Positions 16,110 through 24,352 of a DNA stretch of 64,000 bases are shown here, one piece after another. Where the stretch lies: positions 2,976,001-3,040,000 of the forward strand of contig NC_015564.1 of the NCBI RefSeq assembly GCF_000214175.1. Direction: 5' to 3'. Within the stretch, counting starts at the first letter, position 1. Every line of letters begins with the position of its first letter. The notes under the pieces were generated by a model. That model ran no database searches. It saw only the letters and a list, made by a program, of their open reading frames with translations, and was not told where the DNA came from. This stretch comes from Hoyosella subflava DQS3-9A1 (GTDB lineage: Bacteria > Actinomycetota > Actinomycetes > Mycobacteriales > Mycobacteriaceae). The position numbers and the translations under genes were made by a program.

Positions 16110-17306
16110 ATGCCGGAGCACCTCGTCATAGTGGGCGCTGCACTTGCGGGCTTGCGGGCCGTTGAGGCTGCCCGGCGGTCTGGTTACAAGGGCGGAGTAA
16201 CGATGATCGGAGCCGAGTCGCAGGCACCCTACGACCGTCCACCCTTGTCGAAGGAGTATCTCGCGCCGAATGCTGAGAGCGGCGCACCGGAACTGCGGTC
16301 GGCGCAGTCACTGCACGACGATTTCGGCGCCGATCTGAAACTCGGTGTGCGCGCTACGGGGCTGAATTGCGCTGCACAACAGGTGCACACCGATCACGGT
16401 GCACTTGACTACACAGCGCTGATCATCGCGACTGGATCGGCTGCGCGACCCACACCATGGGGGGACCCGTTGCCCGGTGTCTACACGCTGCGCACTGTCG
16501 ACGATGCGCGGCGCATCCGCGCCGACCTTGACAACGGCGCGCAGGACATTGTGATCATCGGCGCGGGGTTCATAGGTTCCGAAGCAGCTTCCGCGATGCA
16601 CAGACGCGGGCTGAAACCAATCATCATCGAACACGCCCCAGTCCCCCTCGCTCATGCTATCGGCGAGGAGATGGGTATCGCATGCGCTCATTTGCACAGG
16701 CGCAATGGCACCGAATTGCGCTGCGGCGTCGGCGTCGGCGGCATCGAAGGTGACGACCGGGTGCGCCAGGTCCGCCTCACCGACGGCTCGGCGCTGCCTG
16801 CCGACCTGGTTATCGCAGGGATCGGCGCGGCTCCGGCAACACAGTGGCTCGAGGGATCAGAAGTGAAGGTCGACAACGGAGTGATCTGCGACGAGACATT
16901 GTTCGCAGGCGCGCCGGGTGTGTACGCCGCCGGTGATGTCGCCCGCTGGCCCAACTCGGTGTTCGAAAAGGTGATGCGCCTCGAGCACTGGACTAACGCC
17001 ACAGAACAGGGCAAGGCCGCCGCCGTAAACGCCCTCGACCCGGAGAACGCCAAGCCGTTCCAGACGGTTCCGTATTTCTGGTCAGACTGGTACGGCAACC
17101 GCCTGCAGTTCGTCGGGATCCCCGAAGCCGACGAAATTCATGTTGCCAGCGGAAGCATCGACTCAGACTGTTTCCTCGCCCTCTACCGGCAGAACAGCAG
17201 GCTCGTCGGCGCTCTCGGCCTGAACGAACGCAGACGAGTCATGAAGCTGCGCAGAGAGATCGCCCAGAACATCAGTTGGGGCGACGCAGTTTCCAGCGTC
17301 TCCTGA
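16110..17306 (+). CDS. Ferredoxin--NAD(P)+ reductase (oxygenase-coupled type)
   Basis: A 398-residue flavoprotein of the putidaredoxin-reductase family. FAD motif VIVGAALAGLRAVEAARR; the YDRPPLSKEYL segment; a second Rossmann motif DIVIIGAGFIGSEAASAM for NAD(P)H; and GVYAAGDVARWPN near the C-terminal FAD site, followed by the reductase C-terminal domain (LQFVGIPEADEIHV). It passes electrons to the adjacent ferredoxin. GGGAGG before the ATG supports the start. It converges on yqeY with one base between the stops. Confidence 0.92.
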   Translation: MPEHLVIVGAALAGLRAVEAARRSGYKGGVTMIGAESQAPYDRPPLSKEYLAPNAESGAPELRSAQSLHDDFGADLKLGVRATGLNCAAQQVHTDHGALDYTALIIATGSAARPTPWGDPLPGVYTLRTVDDARRIRADLDNGAQDIVIIGAGFIGSEAASAMHRRGLKPIIIEHAPVPLAHAIGEEMGIACAHLHRRNGTELRCGVGVGGIEGDDRVRQVRLTDGSALPADLVIAGIGAAPATQWLEGSEVKVDNGVICDETLFAGAPGVYAAGDVARWPNSVFEKVMRLEHWTNATEQGKAAAVNALDPENAKPFQTVPYFWSDWYGNRLQFVGIPEADEIHVASGSIDSDCFLALYRQNSRLVGALGLNERRRVMKLRREIAQNISWGDAVSSVS

Positions 17307-17307
17307 G

Positions 17308-17775
17308 TTAACCGAGTTTCTGCTTCACCATTGCGGCTACGCGGGAGCCATCCGCCCGTCCAGCCACCTCCGCTGATGCGACCTTCATGACCTGACCCAT
17401 CTGTCGCATCCCCGGGCGTTCCCCGGTCTCCTGTTCCACTGCGGCAAGCGCTTTCGTCACGACGGCATCGAGTTCTTCGTCAGAGAGCTGCTTGGGCAGG
17501 TACCGCGCGATGATGTCACCTTCCGCGCGCTCCTTGGACGCCAGTTCTTCGCGGCCTGCGTCCGAAAATACCGTGGCTGACTCAGCCCGCTTTTTCGCCT
17601 CTTTTGTGAGAACTTTGATGATGTCCGCGTCGGTGAGCTCTTTCGCCTCCGTTCCCGATACTTCTTCCGTGCGGATCGCCGCAATCAGCATTCGCAGCGT
17701 CGCGGTGGTCGCGGAATCCTTCGCCTTCATCGCCGCGGTCAGATCTGCGCGCAGTTTCGCTTTCAATTCAGCCAT
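17308..17775 (-). CDS. GatB/YqeY domain protein
   Basis: A 155-residue YqeY protein, the stand-alone relative of the tail domain of GatB in tRNA-dependent amidotransferase. Characteristic segments are LRADLTAAMKAKDSATTATL, LRMLIAAIRTEEVSG and YLPKQLSDEELDAVV, ending with RADGSRVAAMVKQKL. The ATG at 17775 begins the conserved MAELKAKLRADL; an upstream frame extension looks non-coding. The biological role of YqeY is not well defined; tRNA binding is likely from the fold. Confidence 0.9.
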   Translation of the reverse strand: MAELKAKLRADLTAAMKAKDSATTATLRMLIAAIRTEEVSGTEAKELTDADIIKVLTKEAKKRAESATVFSDAGREELASKERAEGDIIARYLPKQLSDEELDAVVTKALAAVEQETGERPGMRQMGQVMKVASAEVAGRADGSRVAAMVKQKLG

Positions 17776-17879
17776 AGTGCGCCCTACATTACGCCCCAGC
17801 CTGCACATTGAGCGCGAGGCGCGTGCGGTCAGTAGGGTGTCCACAGACCGAACGTATTTCAACAACTCAGGAGGTCTGA

Positions 17880-18149
17880 ATGGGATTCGGCGACATCGTC
17901 AACAAGGCGAAGAACCTCGCACAGAAGAGCCCCGACAAGGCGCGTGAGGCTATCGACCGCGTGGAAGACACCCTCGACAGCAAGACCGGCGGGAAGTACG
18001 GGGACCAGATCCGCAAGGGCGGTGACACTGTGGAGCAGAATCTCGGCATCGCCGAGGCAGCCAAGGACGCGGAGAAGTCACCTGAGCCGGGCACCGGCAC
18101 AGCGCCGCAGCAGGGCGTCGAAAACAAGACTGACCAGCCCGAAAAGTAA
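17880..18149 (+). CDS. MT0933-type antitoxin-like small protein, copy A
   Basis: An 89-residue acidic helical protein of the MT0933/Rv0909 antitoxin family, recognised by GDIVNKAKNLAQKSPDK, then IDRVEDTLDSKTGGKY and DTVEQNLG. AGGAGG lies seven bases upstream. No toxin gene follows: the next feature is a perfect hairpin and then a secreted LVIVD protein. A paralogue with the same layout lies at 22316-22582. Antitoxin function is therefore doubtful; these proteins may serve another role such as stress-related DNA or membrane association, which the sequence does not reveal. Confidence 0.8.
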   Translation: MGFGDIVNKAKNLAQKSPDKAREAIDRVEDTLDSKTGGKYGDQIRKGGDTVEQNLGIAEAAKDAEKSPEPGTGTAPQQGVENKTDQPEK

Positions 18150-18164
18150 TACCTGAGGCCTCGA

Positions 18165-18208
18165 CTGTTGAGTCAGGTGGCACCGTTTGGCGCCACCTGA
18201 CTCAACAG
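18165..18208 (+). terminator. Perfect 17-bp stem hairpin after the antitoxin-like gene
   Basis: CTGTTGAGTCAGGTGGC and GCCACCTGACTCAACAG are exact reverse complements with a 10-base loop, 15 bases after the stop codon. There is no T-run on either side, so it would be a terminator of the actinobacterial type lacking a U-tail, or a bidirectional barrier. Confidence 0.75.
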
Positions 18209-18357
18209 CAAGATGAACGATGAGGCTTGGGCTGTCGACTCCACTGTTGACGGTCACCGCACCTAGATTCTTATCCGTAACACAGTGACCAATATAGAAG
18301 TTAATGAAAGTTCGTAAACGGCCGCCGGACGTTACGCCCTCGTGATAATTTTCGGGA

Positions 18358-19896
18358 ATGGGGGAACCAACACGGTCACAATCACGCTCTGTCCTGCGCG
18401 CTGGGGCCTCGGCCTGCGCTCTCGCACTGATCGTGGCCGGCGCTCCGGCCAGCGCCGACCCGGTTGACGATTTCCTTGAGCTGCACCGGACCGCCGTCGA
18501 ACGCGCGGACTGTGGGCCGGGGTCAGACCCGGAGCCAGGCTTGCAAGGCCAGGTGCCCGGACCGGACCGCGATAGCGGCCGCAGTGCGCAAGGCTATAAC
18601 TGCAATCTGAGCCTGGTCGGCCAGCATCAGGGCCCGGGCGCGGGAATCGTCAGTGTCACATACGATCACTGCTCGTACACGGGATCGAACATCCCCATCC
18701 CCGAAGAGGTGGGCAGCCCCGGCACCGGCGTGCAGGTCATCGACGCTTCTGATCCCGCCAATCCCCGGCATGTGCGATCACTGCAAGAGCCGCCCATGCT
18801 TGCGGGCACGTGGGAGTCGCTCGACGTTCACGAAGGCCGCGGCCTGCTCGCGGGCACGGGTGTCGGAATCCTCGTCGGGGCGGGTGGTTTCTCGATCTAC
18901 GACGTGTCGGAGGACTGCGCCAATCCACGCCTTCTCAACCATCGCGACGGCACCCAACTTTCGATGCCACTACCGATCACCACCCACGAGGGCGCTTTCT
19001 CCCCTGACGGTCAAACCTACTGGGCAGCAGGCACTGTCGGGGGGCAGCTGTCCGCGATCGATGTGAGTGACCCTGCCAACCCACGCGTGATCTGGACGGG
19101 TATCACAGGGATCTCGAACCACGGCTTCGGCATCACAGCCGACGGCAACCGCATGTACATATCAACGCTCGCGGGTATTACAGTGCTCGACGTCAGCTCA
19201 GTGCAGCGACGCGACCCGTTCCCCGTGGTACCCCACGTGGGCCGCCTGTTCTGGTCTGATGGGCAACTCACCCAGCACACAATCCCCGTCACAGTGGACG
19301 GCGCTCCAGTCCTCTTCACTGTCGACGAAGGTGGATCGGGCGGGGTGAAGATCATTGATTCGCGTGACGACCAGAATCTGAAACTCATCAACACAATCAA
19401 GCTGGAAGTTAATCTTCCTGAGAATCTCGGATCGTGGGCGCGCGACAATGCAGGTAATGGTGCGTTCGGATACGACGCGCACTACTGCACGGTAGACCGG
19501 AAGGTTGACCCGACGGCCCTCGCATGCGGGTGGGTTCAATCAGGTATCCGCGTCTTCGACGTCCGAGATCTGAACAACGTCAAGGAGATCGCGTATTTCA
19601 ACCCCCCAGCGCAGGTGGGGAAAGCCGGTCAGCTCGTGAATTCCACGCACGCGACGCTCGGCGCGATAGTCGGCCTGCCGCTCATCGGGTCTATCGCGGT
19701 GGCGCGTGCCATCGCTGACGGTGACGTTGAACTGCAGGATATCGAGAGCCCACGGGCGCGGTTGCTGGGCATCGATATGTCCGCAGACTGGTGCATGTCA
19801 CCTCCAGCGTTCCATGGGAATCAACTGTGGGTGACGTGCATGGACAACGGCTTCATGGCGCTGCAGTTCGAGAACGGCGTGTATCCGATCTCATGA
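18358..19896 (+). CDS. Secreted LVIVD-repeat (beta-propeller-like) protein
   Basis: A 512-residue exported protein. The signal peptide has an alanine-rich core (ASACALALIVAGAPASA) with cleavage near residue 33. The mature part contains several copies of the LVIVD repeat pattern, for example GVQVIDASDPANPRHV, QLSAIDVSDPANPRVI, GITVLDVSS and GIRVFDVRDLNNVKEI, which suggests a beta-propeller. Several cysteine pairs fit an oxidising environment. The TGA overlaps the start of the DUF305 gene as ATGA, so the two are translated together and probably act together outside the membrane. Molecular role unknown. Confidence 0.85.
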   Translation: MGEPTRSQSRSVLRAGASACALALIVAGAPASADPVDDFLELHRTAVERADCGPGSDPEPGLQGQVPGPDRDSGRSAQGYNCNLSLVGQHQGPGAGIVSVTYDHCSYTGSNIPIPEEVGSPGTGVQVIDASDPANPRHVRSLQEPPMLAGTWESLDVHEGRGLLAGTGVGILVGAGGFSIYDVSEDCANPRLLNHRDGTQLSMPLPITTHEGAFSPDGQTYWAAGTVGGQLSAIDVSDPANPRVIWTGITGISNHGFGITADGNRMYISTLAGITVLDVSSVQRRDPFPVVPHVGRLFWSDGQLTQHTIPVTVDGAPVLFTVDEGGSGGVKIIDSRDDQNLKLINTIKLEVNLPENLGSWARDNAGNGAFGYDAHYCTVDRKVDPTALACGWVQSGIRVFDVRDLNNVKEIAYFNPPAQVGKAGQLVNSTHATLGAIVGLPLIGSIAVARAIADGDVELQDIESPRARLLGIDMSADWCMSPPAFHGNQLWVTCMDNGFMALQFENGVYPIS

Positions 19897-20558
19897 GGTC
19901 ACGCGCTTTGGTGCTCATCGTGGCACTCGTCTTGCTTGCGGGTGGTTTCGCCGCGGGATTCTTCTGGCCCCGAATGGAACCAGGGGCGGAACCCGCCGCA
20001 GACAGTGCAGTGCCGCACGCGTTCGGGCCCGTGGAAGTTGGGTTCTCCCAGGACATGGCGATTCACCACCTGCAGGCAGTAGAACTGTGCAACGCACTCG
20101 GCGACGATATCGACCCGATGCTGGTCTCACTATGCACGCAGATCCGGACCAGCCAGACGCAGGAAATCGGGATGATGACCGGCTGGCTGGAACTCCTCGA
20201 TCAGCCACTGGCTTCGAGCGAACCGATGGCGTGGATGCACCACGACAGCGAGCACGAGCATCCGGACCACGGCGGGAGTCGTGACGCGGCGGAGCCTCCC
20301 ATGCCGGGTATGGCGAGTTGGCTGGAAGTCGACGCGTTGCGGCAGTCCGGCGGTGCGGACGCGGAAGTGCTGTTCCTGCAGTTGATGATTCGCCACCACC
20401 AGGGCGGCATCGACATGGCTGGGTACGCCGCGCAGCATGCTTCGGTCCCGGTCGTTCAGCGCCTGGCCACCAGCATGATCAAAGAGCAGAGCCAGGAAAC
20501 CGCGGTCATGGAGCAACTCCTCCGTGCCCGCGGTGCCGAGCCCCTGCCCTGGCCGTGA
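19893..20558 (+). CDS. DUF305 family membrane-anchored or secreted protein
   Basis: A 221-residue protein with one N-terminal hydrophobic helix (ALVLIVALVLLAGGFAAGFF) acting as anchor or uncleaved signal, then a DUF305 four-helix domain of the ferritin-like type. Conserved histidine-rich motifs are FSQDMAIHHLQAVELCN and QLMIRHHQGGIDMA; between them lies a His/Asp-rich loop (MHHDSEHEHPDHGG). DUF305 proteins are often near copper-handling genes, and the motifs suggest metal binding, but no metal can be named. The ATGA overlap with the LVIVD gene fixes the start. Confidence 0.88.
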   Translation: MRSRALVLIVALVLLAGGFAAGFFWPRMEPGAEPAADSAVPHAFGPVEVGFSQDMAIHHLQAVELCNALGDDIDPMLVSLCTQIRTSQTQEIGMMTGWLELLDQPLASSEPMAWMHHDSEHEHPDHGGSRDAAEPPMPGMASWLEVDALRQSGGADAEVLFLQLMIRHHQGGIDMAGYAAQHASVPVVQRLATSMIKEQSQETAVMEQLLRARGAEPLPWP

Positions 20559-20568
20559 CCGGCCTCGG

Positions 20569-22029
20569 CTAGATCCTGGTCAGAGTGATCGGCAGTCCGT
20601 CTGTCGGGAATGGCAATGAGCTTGTGTCCCAGTGAACGTCGTATCCTGGCTTCAATTCCAGCCGGTACGTGCGCAACAGGTAGTGCAGGATCGTTTTCAC
20701 TTCGAGCATTCCGAACTTCATGCCGATGCAACGGTGCGCTCCCCCACCGAATGGCACGAACAAGAAGGGATGCTGCTTGTCTTCACGACGATGCGGGGCA
20801 AAACGCTCGGGGTCGAAGCGCGTTGGCTCCGTCCAGTATTCCGGAAGCAAATGATTCACCCACGGATCGACGAGCAGGAACGTCCCCTTGGGGATGTAGA
20901 ACCCGAGTATTTCAGTGTCTTTTGTGGTTTCGCGCATGAACGCTGGCACTGGCGCCACGAGCCGCAGTGATTCGGAGATCACGTTGTCGAGAGTCATGAG
21001 TCCGTCGAGGTAGGACGGAGATACTGGACCATCGTGGGCGGCCACCTCCGCACGGACTTTCTCTTGCCACTCCGGGTGCTTCGCGAGGTGGTAAGCCGTC
21101 GCTGTGGCGGTGATGGTGGCGGTGTCATGCGCAGCCATCATCAGGAAGATCATGTGGTTGACGATGTCGTCGTCGCTGAAAGTCTCGCCGTCTTCCGACG
21201 TCGCGTGGCAGAGCGCCGCGAATAAATCGCGTGAGTTCTCACGCCGTTTTGCGGGCAGGTGTTCGCGGAAGTAGCTTTCGAGTGTGCGGCGCCCGCGCAG
21301 ACCGCGTGCCCAGCGTCCGCCTGGCACGGGGTACCGCACGATCGCGGTGCCGCCCCTGACACAGGCGATGAATGCGTCGTTCAGTTTCGTGACGACGTCG
21401 TCACTTTGTTTTCCCGCGTCCATGAAGACGCGCGTCGCCACTTCGAGTGTGAGCTGTTTGAGCGTCGGATAGAGCTCGACGTCACCGCCGCGCGTGAATT
21501 TCCATACCTGCGCGTCGACGACCTCGTCGGCGACGGCAACATAGCCTTCGAGCCTTTCCTTCGTGAACGCCGCTTGCATGATGCGGCGGTGATACCGGTG
21601 CTCGTCCGCGTCGAGAAGCATCAAGCCTCTATGGAAGAAGGCGTCGATCAGGTACCGCCAGCCACCCTGCGTGTAGGTGTTGTCGCGGTTCACCAGGACC
21701 GCTTGTGTCGCTTCAGGGCCGGCGATGGCGACCCCACGGCGTCCGAAGACGTTCGCCCACGAAACGGGACCGAGCTGGTTATATCGGCGCATTTGGTACT
21801 CAGGGCCGAGGCGCATGAGTTCAAACGTGTGCCCTAGCACCGGAAGCCCTGCATCGCCGAGAACGGGTTTCAGTCCGCTGTCTGCGGGTGGCGTCGCGAA
21901 TGGCTCGGCGCGCCGATGGTGATGTTCCAGCGTGTCCGCAATGAGGCGCGTGCCTGGAAGCGTCGCGATCGTGGGCTTGTGGCGGGCAACAGCATGTTTG
22001 ATGTTCTTCGGATTCACGAGCGTACTCAT
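20569..22029 (-). CDS. Cytochrome P450 (eukaryote-like, CYP51/CYP26/CYP136-like)
   Basis: A 486-residue P450, longer than typical bacterial ones. I-helix MMAAHDTATITATATA, ExxR in ISESLRLVAPVP, and heme loop PFGGGAHRCIGMKFG. The N-terminal part contains PVLGHTFELMRLGPEY, a proline-rich hinge like that of eukaryotic-type P450s, but no strong membrane anchor. Mycobacterial CYP136 is a plausible relative by length and style; this is a guess. GGGGAGG supports the ATG. A TTAGAC-N4-GTCTAA palindrome sits just upstream and may be a TetR-family operator. Redox partners could be the ferredoxin system 4 kb away. Confidence 0.88.
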   Translation of the reverse strand: MSTLVNPKNIKHAVARHKPTIATLPGTRLIADTLEHHHRRAEPFATPPADSGLKPVLGDAGLPVLGHTFELMRLGPEYQMRRYNQLGPVSWANVFGRRGVAIAGPEATQAVLVNRDNTYTQGGWRYLIDAFFHRGLMLLDADEHRYHRRIMQAAFTKERLEGYVAVADEVVDAQVWKFTRGGDVELYPTLKQLTLEVATRVFMDAGKQSDDVVTKLNDAFIACVRGGTAIVRYPVPGGRWARGLRGRRTLESYFREHLPAKRRENSRDLFAALCHATSEDGETFSDDDIVNHMIFLMMAAHDTATITATATAYHLAKHPEWQEKVRAEVAAHDGPVSPSYLDGLMTLDNVISESLRLVAPVPAFMRETTKDTEILGFYIPKGTFLLVDPWVNHLLPEYWTEPTRFDPERFAPHRREDKQHPFLFVPFGGGAHRCIGMKFGMLEVKTILHYLLRTYRLELKPGYDVHWDTSSLPFPTDGLPITLTRI

Positions 22030-22050
22030 CGCTGGCCTCCCCGTTGAGAC

Positions 22051-22066
22051 TTAGACGCCTGTCTAA
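22051..22066. promoter_or_regulatory. TetR-type palindromic operator candidate upstream of the P450
   Basis: TTAGAC-GCCT-GTCTAA has perfect 6-bp arms and lies 22-37 bases before the P450 start, directly before its ribosome-binding site. A TTGTCA about 20 bases further upstream could be the -35 element. This position suits a repressor. No TetR gene is present in the window, so the regulator would be elsewhere. Confidence 0.5.
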
Positions 22067-22315
22067 CGCTGACACCAATCTACGCTTGACAAAATTGAAT
22101 GTCATGTAAATGCGAAATGTTGTTAGAAATCTCCGCGGAACCGTTGGTTAACGGCGAAATACGCGCTGTCACCAAATGGGCGCAACCACTTCATCAACTG
22201 CTAATTTTGCCGTAACGGCCGAGCTCAGCCCGAGCAACAATCCGTAAGTACCGTGGGCTTCGGGTCAGTCCGGAAGCCATTTCCGGCGCGCACTGCACCC
22301 CTCGAGGAGGTAGCA

Positions 22316-22582
22316 ATGGTACTGACAGACTTGTTCAACAAAGCCAAGGGACTCGTTCAGAAGAACCCAGAGAGGGTCCGGACGGTCATCGAGCGTGTCG
22401 AGGAGACAGTCGACAAGACGACTGGCGGCAAGTACAGCGAGAAAATCCATCAAGCTGCGGACACCGTTGAGGAGCGGCTAGGGGTCGCTGTCGTCGCAGA
22501 AGACGCTCCCGCAGAGGCTCCCGCAACGAAGTCACAAGCAGCCGGTGACGAGCCGGTCAGCGAAGAATCAGAAGTCAAGTAG
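22316..22582 (+). CDS. MT0933-type antitoxin-like small protein, copy B
   Basis: An 88-residue paralogue of the protein at 17880-18149: LFNKAKGLVQKNPERV, IERVEETVDKTTGGKYSEKI and AADTVEERLGV align with copy A without gaps, while the C-terminal tail (APAEAPATKSQAAG) differs. GAGGAGG lies a few bases before the ATG. No toxin-like gene follows; the next gene on this strand is an HtrA-like protease 129 nt away. Confidence 0.8.
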   Translation: MVLTDLFNKAKGLVQKNPERVRTVIERVEETVDKTTGGKYSEKIHQAADTVEERLGVAVVAEDAPAEAPATKSQAAGDEPVSEESEVK

Positions 22583-22711
22583 TAGAGGGCATGCGACCCG
22601 CGCGCTCAGCACTGCACACTGGTTTCGCCCATGGCGATTATTGTGGCGAAATCGCCGGACCGAGCGCACTGTTGGGTATCAGATGTGAATTCAGCAGCGC
22701 GCGAGGTCGTC

Positions 22712-23659
22712 ATGCCATTCGATCCCCTCCCACAGCGTTCTGGGCCCAGCCAGCGCCCACTGGACGCGTATTCGCAGATCGTCGTGGCCGTCGCGCGCAC
22801 GCTCACGCCCCATGTCGCAAGCATTAGTCTCCGTCACGGCGGAGGATCCGCGGTCGCGTTCACTGACGACGGTTTCCTGCTCACCAATGCGCACGTCATC
22901 GGACGGGAGTCGCGTGGCAAAGCAGTCTCCGCGGATGGCACAGAGCAGCAATTCGACGTCGTCGGCGCTGACAGACTTTCCGACCTGGCCGTCATTCGGA
23001 CGCGTGGCGCTGGCCCGCCCGCAGCGGTGCTGGGAGATGCCGACGCACTGGTTGTCGGTGAACTGGTCGTCGCTGTGGGCAGTCCGCTCGGCCTCTCCGG
23101 TTCCGTCACGGCAGGCGTCGTCAGCGCGCTCGGCCGGTCCCTCCCCGCTCGCGACGGGCGCGCTACGCGCGTTATCGAAGATGTGATCCAGACCGATGCC
23201 GCGCTCAACCCTGGCAACTCCGGAGGTGCACTAGCGAACGCGGCGGGTGAGGTGGTCGGCATCAATACCGCTGTCGCCGGCATCGGCCTTGGTATGGCTG
23301 TGCCGATCAATTCAACGACACAGCGCATCATCAGCACCCTTCTTGGTGAGGGCAGGGTGCGTCGCGCCTACCTCGGGATCATTGGCTCACCGACACCCGT
23401 CCCTTCGCCACTCGCGGAACGCATTGGCCGCAGTAAAGCGCTGCGGCTCGTCGAAGTACTGTCCGGCGGCCCCGCGGACACCGCCGGTCTGAAGCGTGGT
23501 GACCTGCTGCTCACAGTCGCGCGTGAGCCCGTCAGCAGCGCGCAGGACATTCAGCGACAGTTGTTCGGTGAGGCAATTGGTCTCGCGTTACCCGTTACCG
23601 TCCTGCGTGGCGACGCAATGGTGGACGTGATTGCCGTCCCAACGGAGCTCACCACCTGA
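22712..23659 (+). CDS. HtrA/DegP-like trypsin-type serine protease with PDZ domain
   Basis: A 315-residue protease. The catalytic triad is visible with this start: H61 in LLTNAHVIG, D91 in RLSDLAVIRT, S170 in NPGNSGGAL. A C-terminal PDZ domain follows (YLGIIGSPTP to VLSGGPADTAGLKRGDLLL). Unlike classical HtrA it has no signal peptide or membrane helix, so it should act in the cytoplasm, or be exported by another route. I chose the ATG at 22712, preceded by GAGGTC; an ATG at 22631 has no ribosome-binding site and would not add a signal peptide either. Confidence 0.85.
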   Translation: MPFDPLPQRSGPSQRPLDAYSQIVVAVARTLTPHVASISLRHGGGSAVAFTDDGFLLTNAHVIGRESRGKAVSADGTEQQFDVVGADRLSDLAVIRTRGAGPPAAVLGDADALVVGELVVAVGSPLGLSGSVTAGVVSALGRSLPARDGRATRVIEDVIQTDAALNPGNSGGALANAAGEVVGINTAVAGIGLGMAVPINSTTQRIISTLLGEGRVRRAYLGIIGSPTPVPSPLAERIGRSKALRLVEVLSGGPADTAGLKRGDLLLTVAREPVSSAQDIQRQLFGEAIGLALPVTVLRGDAMVDVIAVPTELTT

Positions 23660-23672
23660 AACCCCGTTTCCC

Positions 23673-24344
23673 CTAGTGGGCGGGCCACTCCTGGCGGGTC
23701 CAGGCCATTTCCCAGAACGCCAGTTCGTAACGACTGCTGATCATGAAGGCATTTCTGACCCGTTCCCTCGCCGCGCCCGAAAGCTCTGCACCAATCTCAT
23801 TGGTCAATTCACGAAGCCACGCCACAAGGTCGGTGAACTCGCGGGACGAATACATGCTGATCCACTTCGCATACCCTTGGTTCTGCGGCAAACCGGTCTC
23901 CGCCAGCCGAGTCCCGATTTCGCTGAAACCCCACATGCACGGCAGCAGAGCAGCGAGAAGCTCAGCGAAATCACCCACGGCCGCGCTGCGAAGCAGGAAA
24001 TCTGTGTAGCCCTGTGTAGTTGGAGCCCTTTCCTCACGTTCCAGTTCTGCCTCAGTGATACCGAGTTCCGTGCAGTAGGAGCGGTGCAGGTCCATTTCGA
24101 CGTTCAAGGTCTCGTGAAGCAATTCCGCGAAGCGTCTCATCGTCTCGAGATCAGGGGCCCGTGCAGCTGCGAGTGCGCACAAACGCGAATATTCGATGAG
24201 GAACAAGTAGTCCTGACGGATCCAGAGGCGAAAGGCAGCCGCGTCCAAAGAGCCGTCGCCGAGACCTCGAACAAAGGGGTGATTGTGCTGGGCTTGCCAA
24301 ATGCCGTCTGCTGCTGAGCGCAGCGCGTCGCTGAGAGGAATCAT
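23673..24344 (-). CDS. TenA/thiaminase-II family protein
   Basis: A 223-residue helical protein of the TenA family, which hydrolyses thiamin or its aminopyrimidine breakdown product for salvage. Segments: HNHPFVRGLGDGSL, FRLWIRQDYLFLIEYSR, the candidate catalytic cysteine in LLPCMWGFSEIG, YAKWISMYSSREF and the C-terminal glutamate in AFWEMAW. GAGGGG before the ATG at 24344 sets the start; a GTG at 24356 overlaps the malic enzyme stop. It follows the malic enzyme gene directly. No other thiamin gene is in the window, so the exact substrate is uncertain. Confidence 0.88.
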   Translation of the reverse strand: MIPLSDALRSAADGIWQAQHNHPFVRGLGDGSLDAAAFRLWIRQDYLFLIEYSRLCALAAARAPDLETMRRFAELLHETLNVEMDLHRSYCTELGITEAELEREERAPTTQGYTDFLLRSAAVGDFAELLAALLPCMWGFSEIGTRLAETGLPQNQGYAKWISMYSSREFTDLVAWLRELTNEIGAELSGAARERVRNAFMISSRYELAFWEMAWTRQEWPAH

Positions 24345-24352
24345 GCAGCCCC

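Noticed and set aside
17880-18149. Complete toxin-antitoxin module
   Set aside because: No toxin-like gene lies next to either MT0933-type copy; the neighbours are a hairpin, a secreted propeller protein and a protease.
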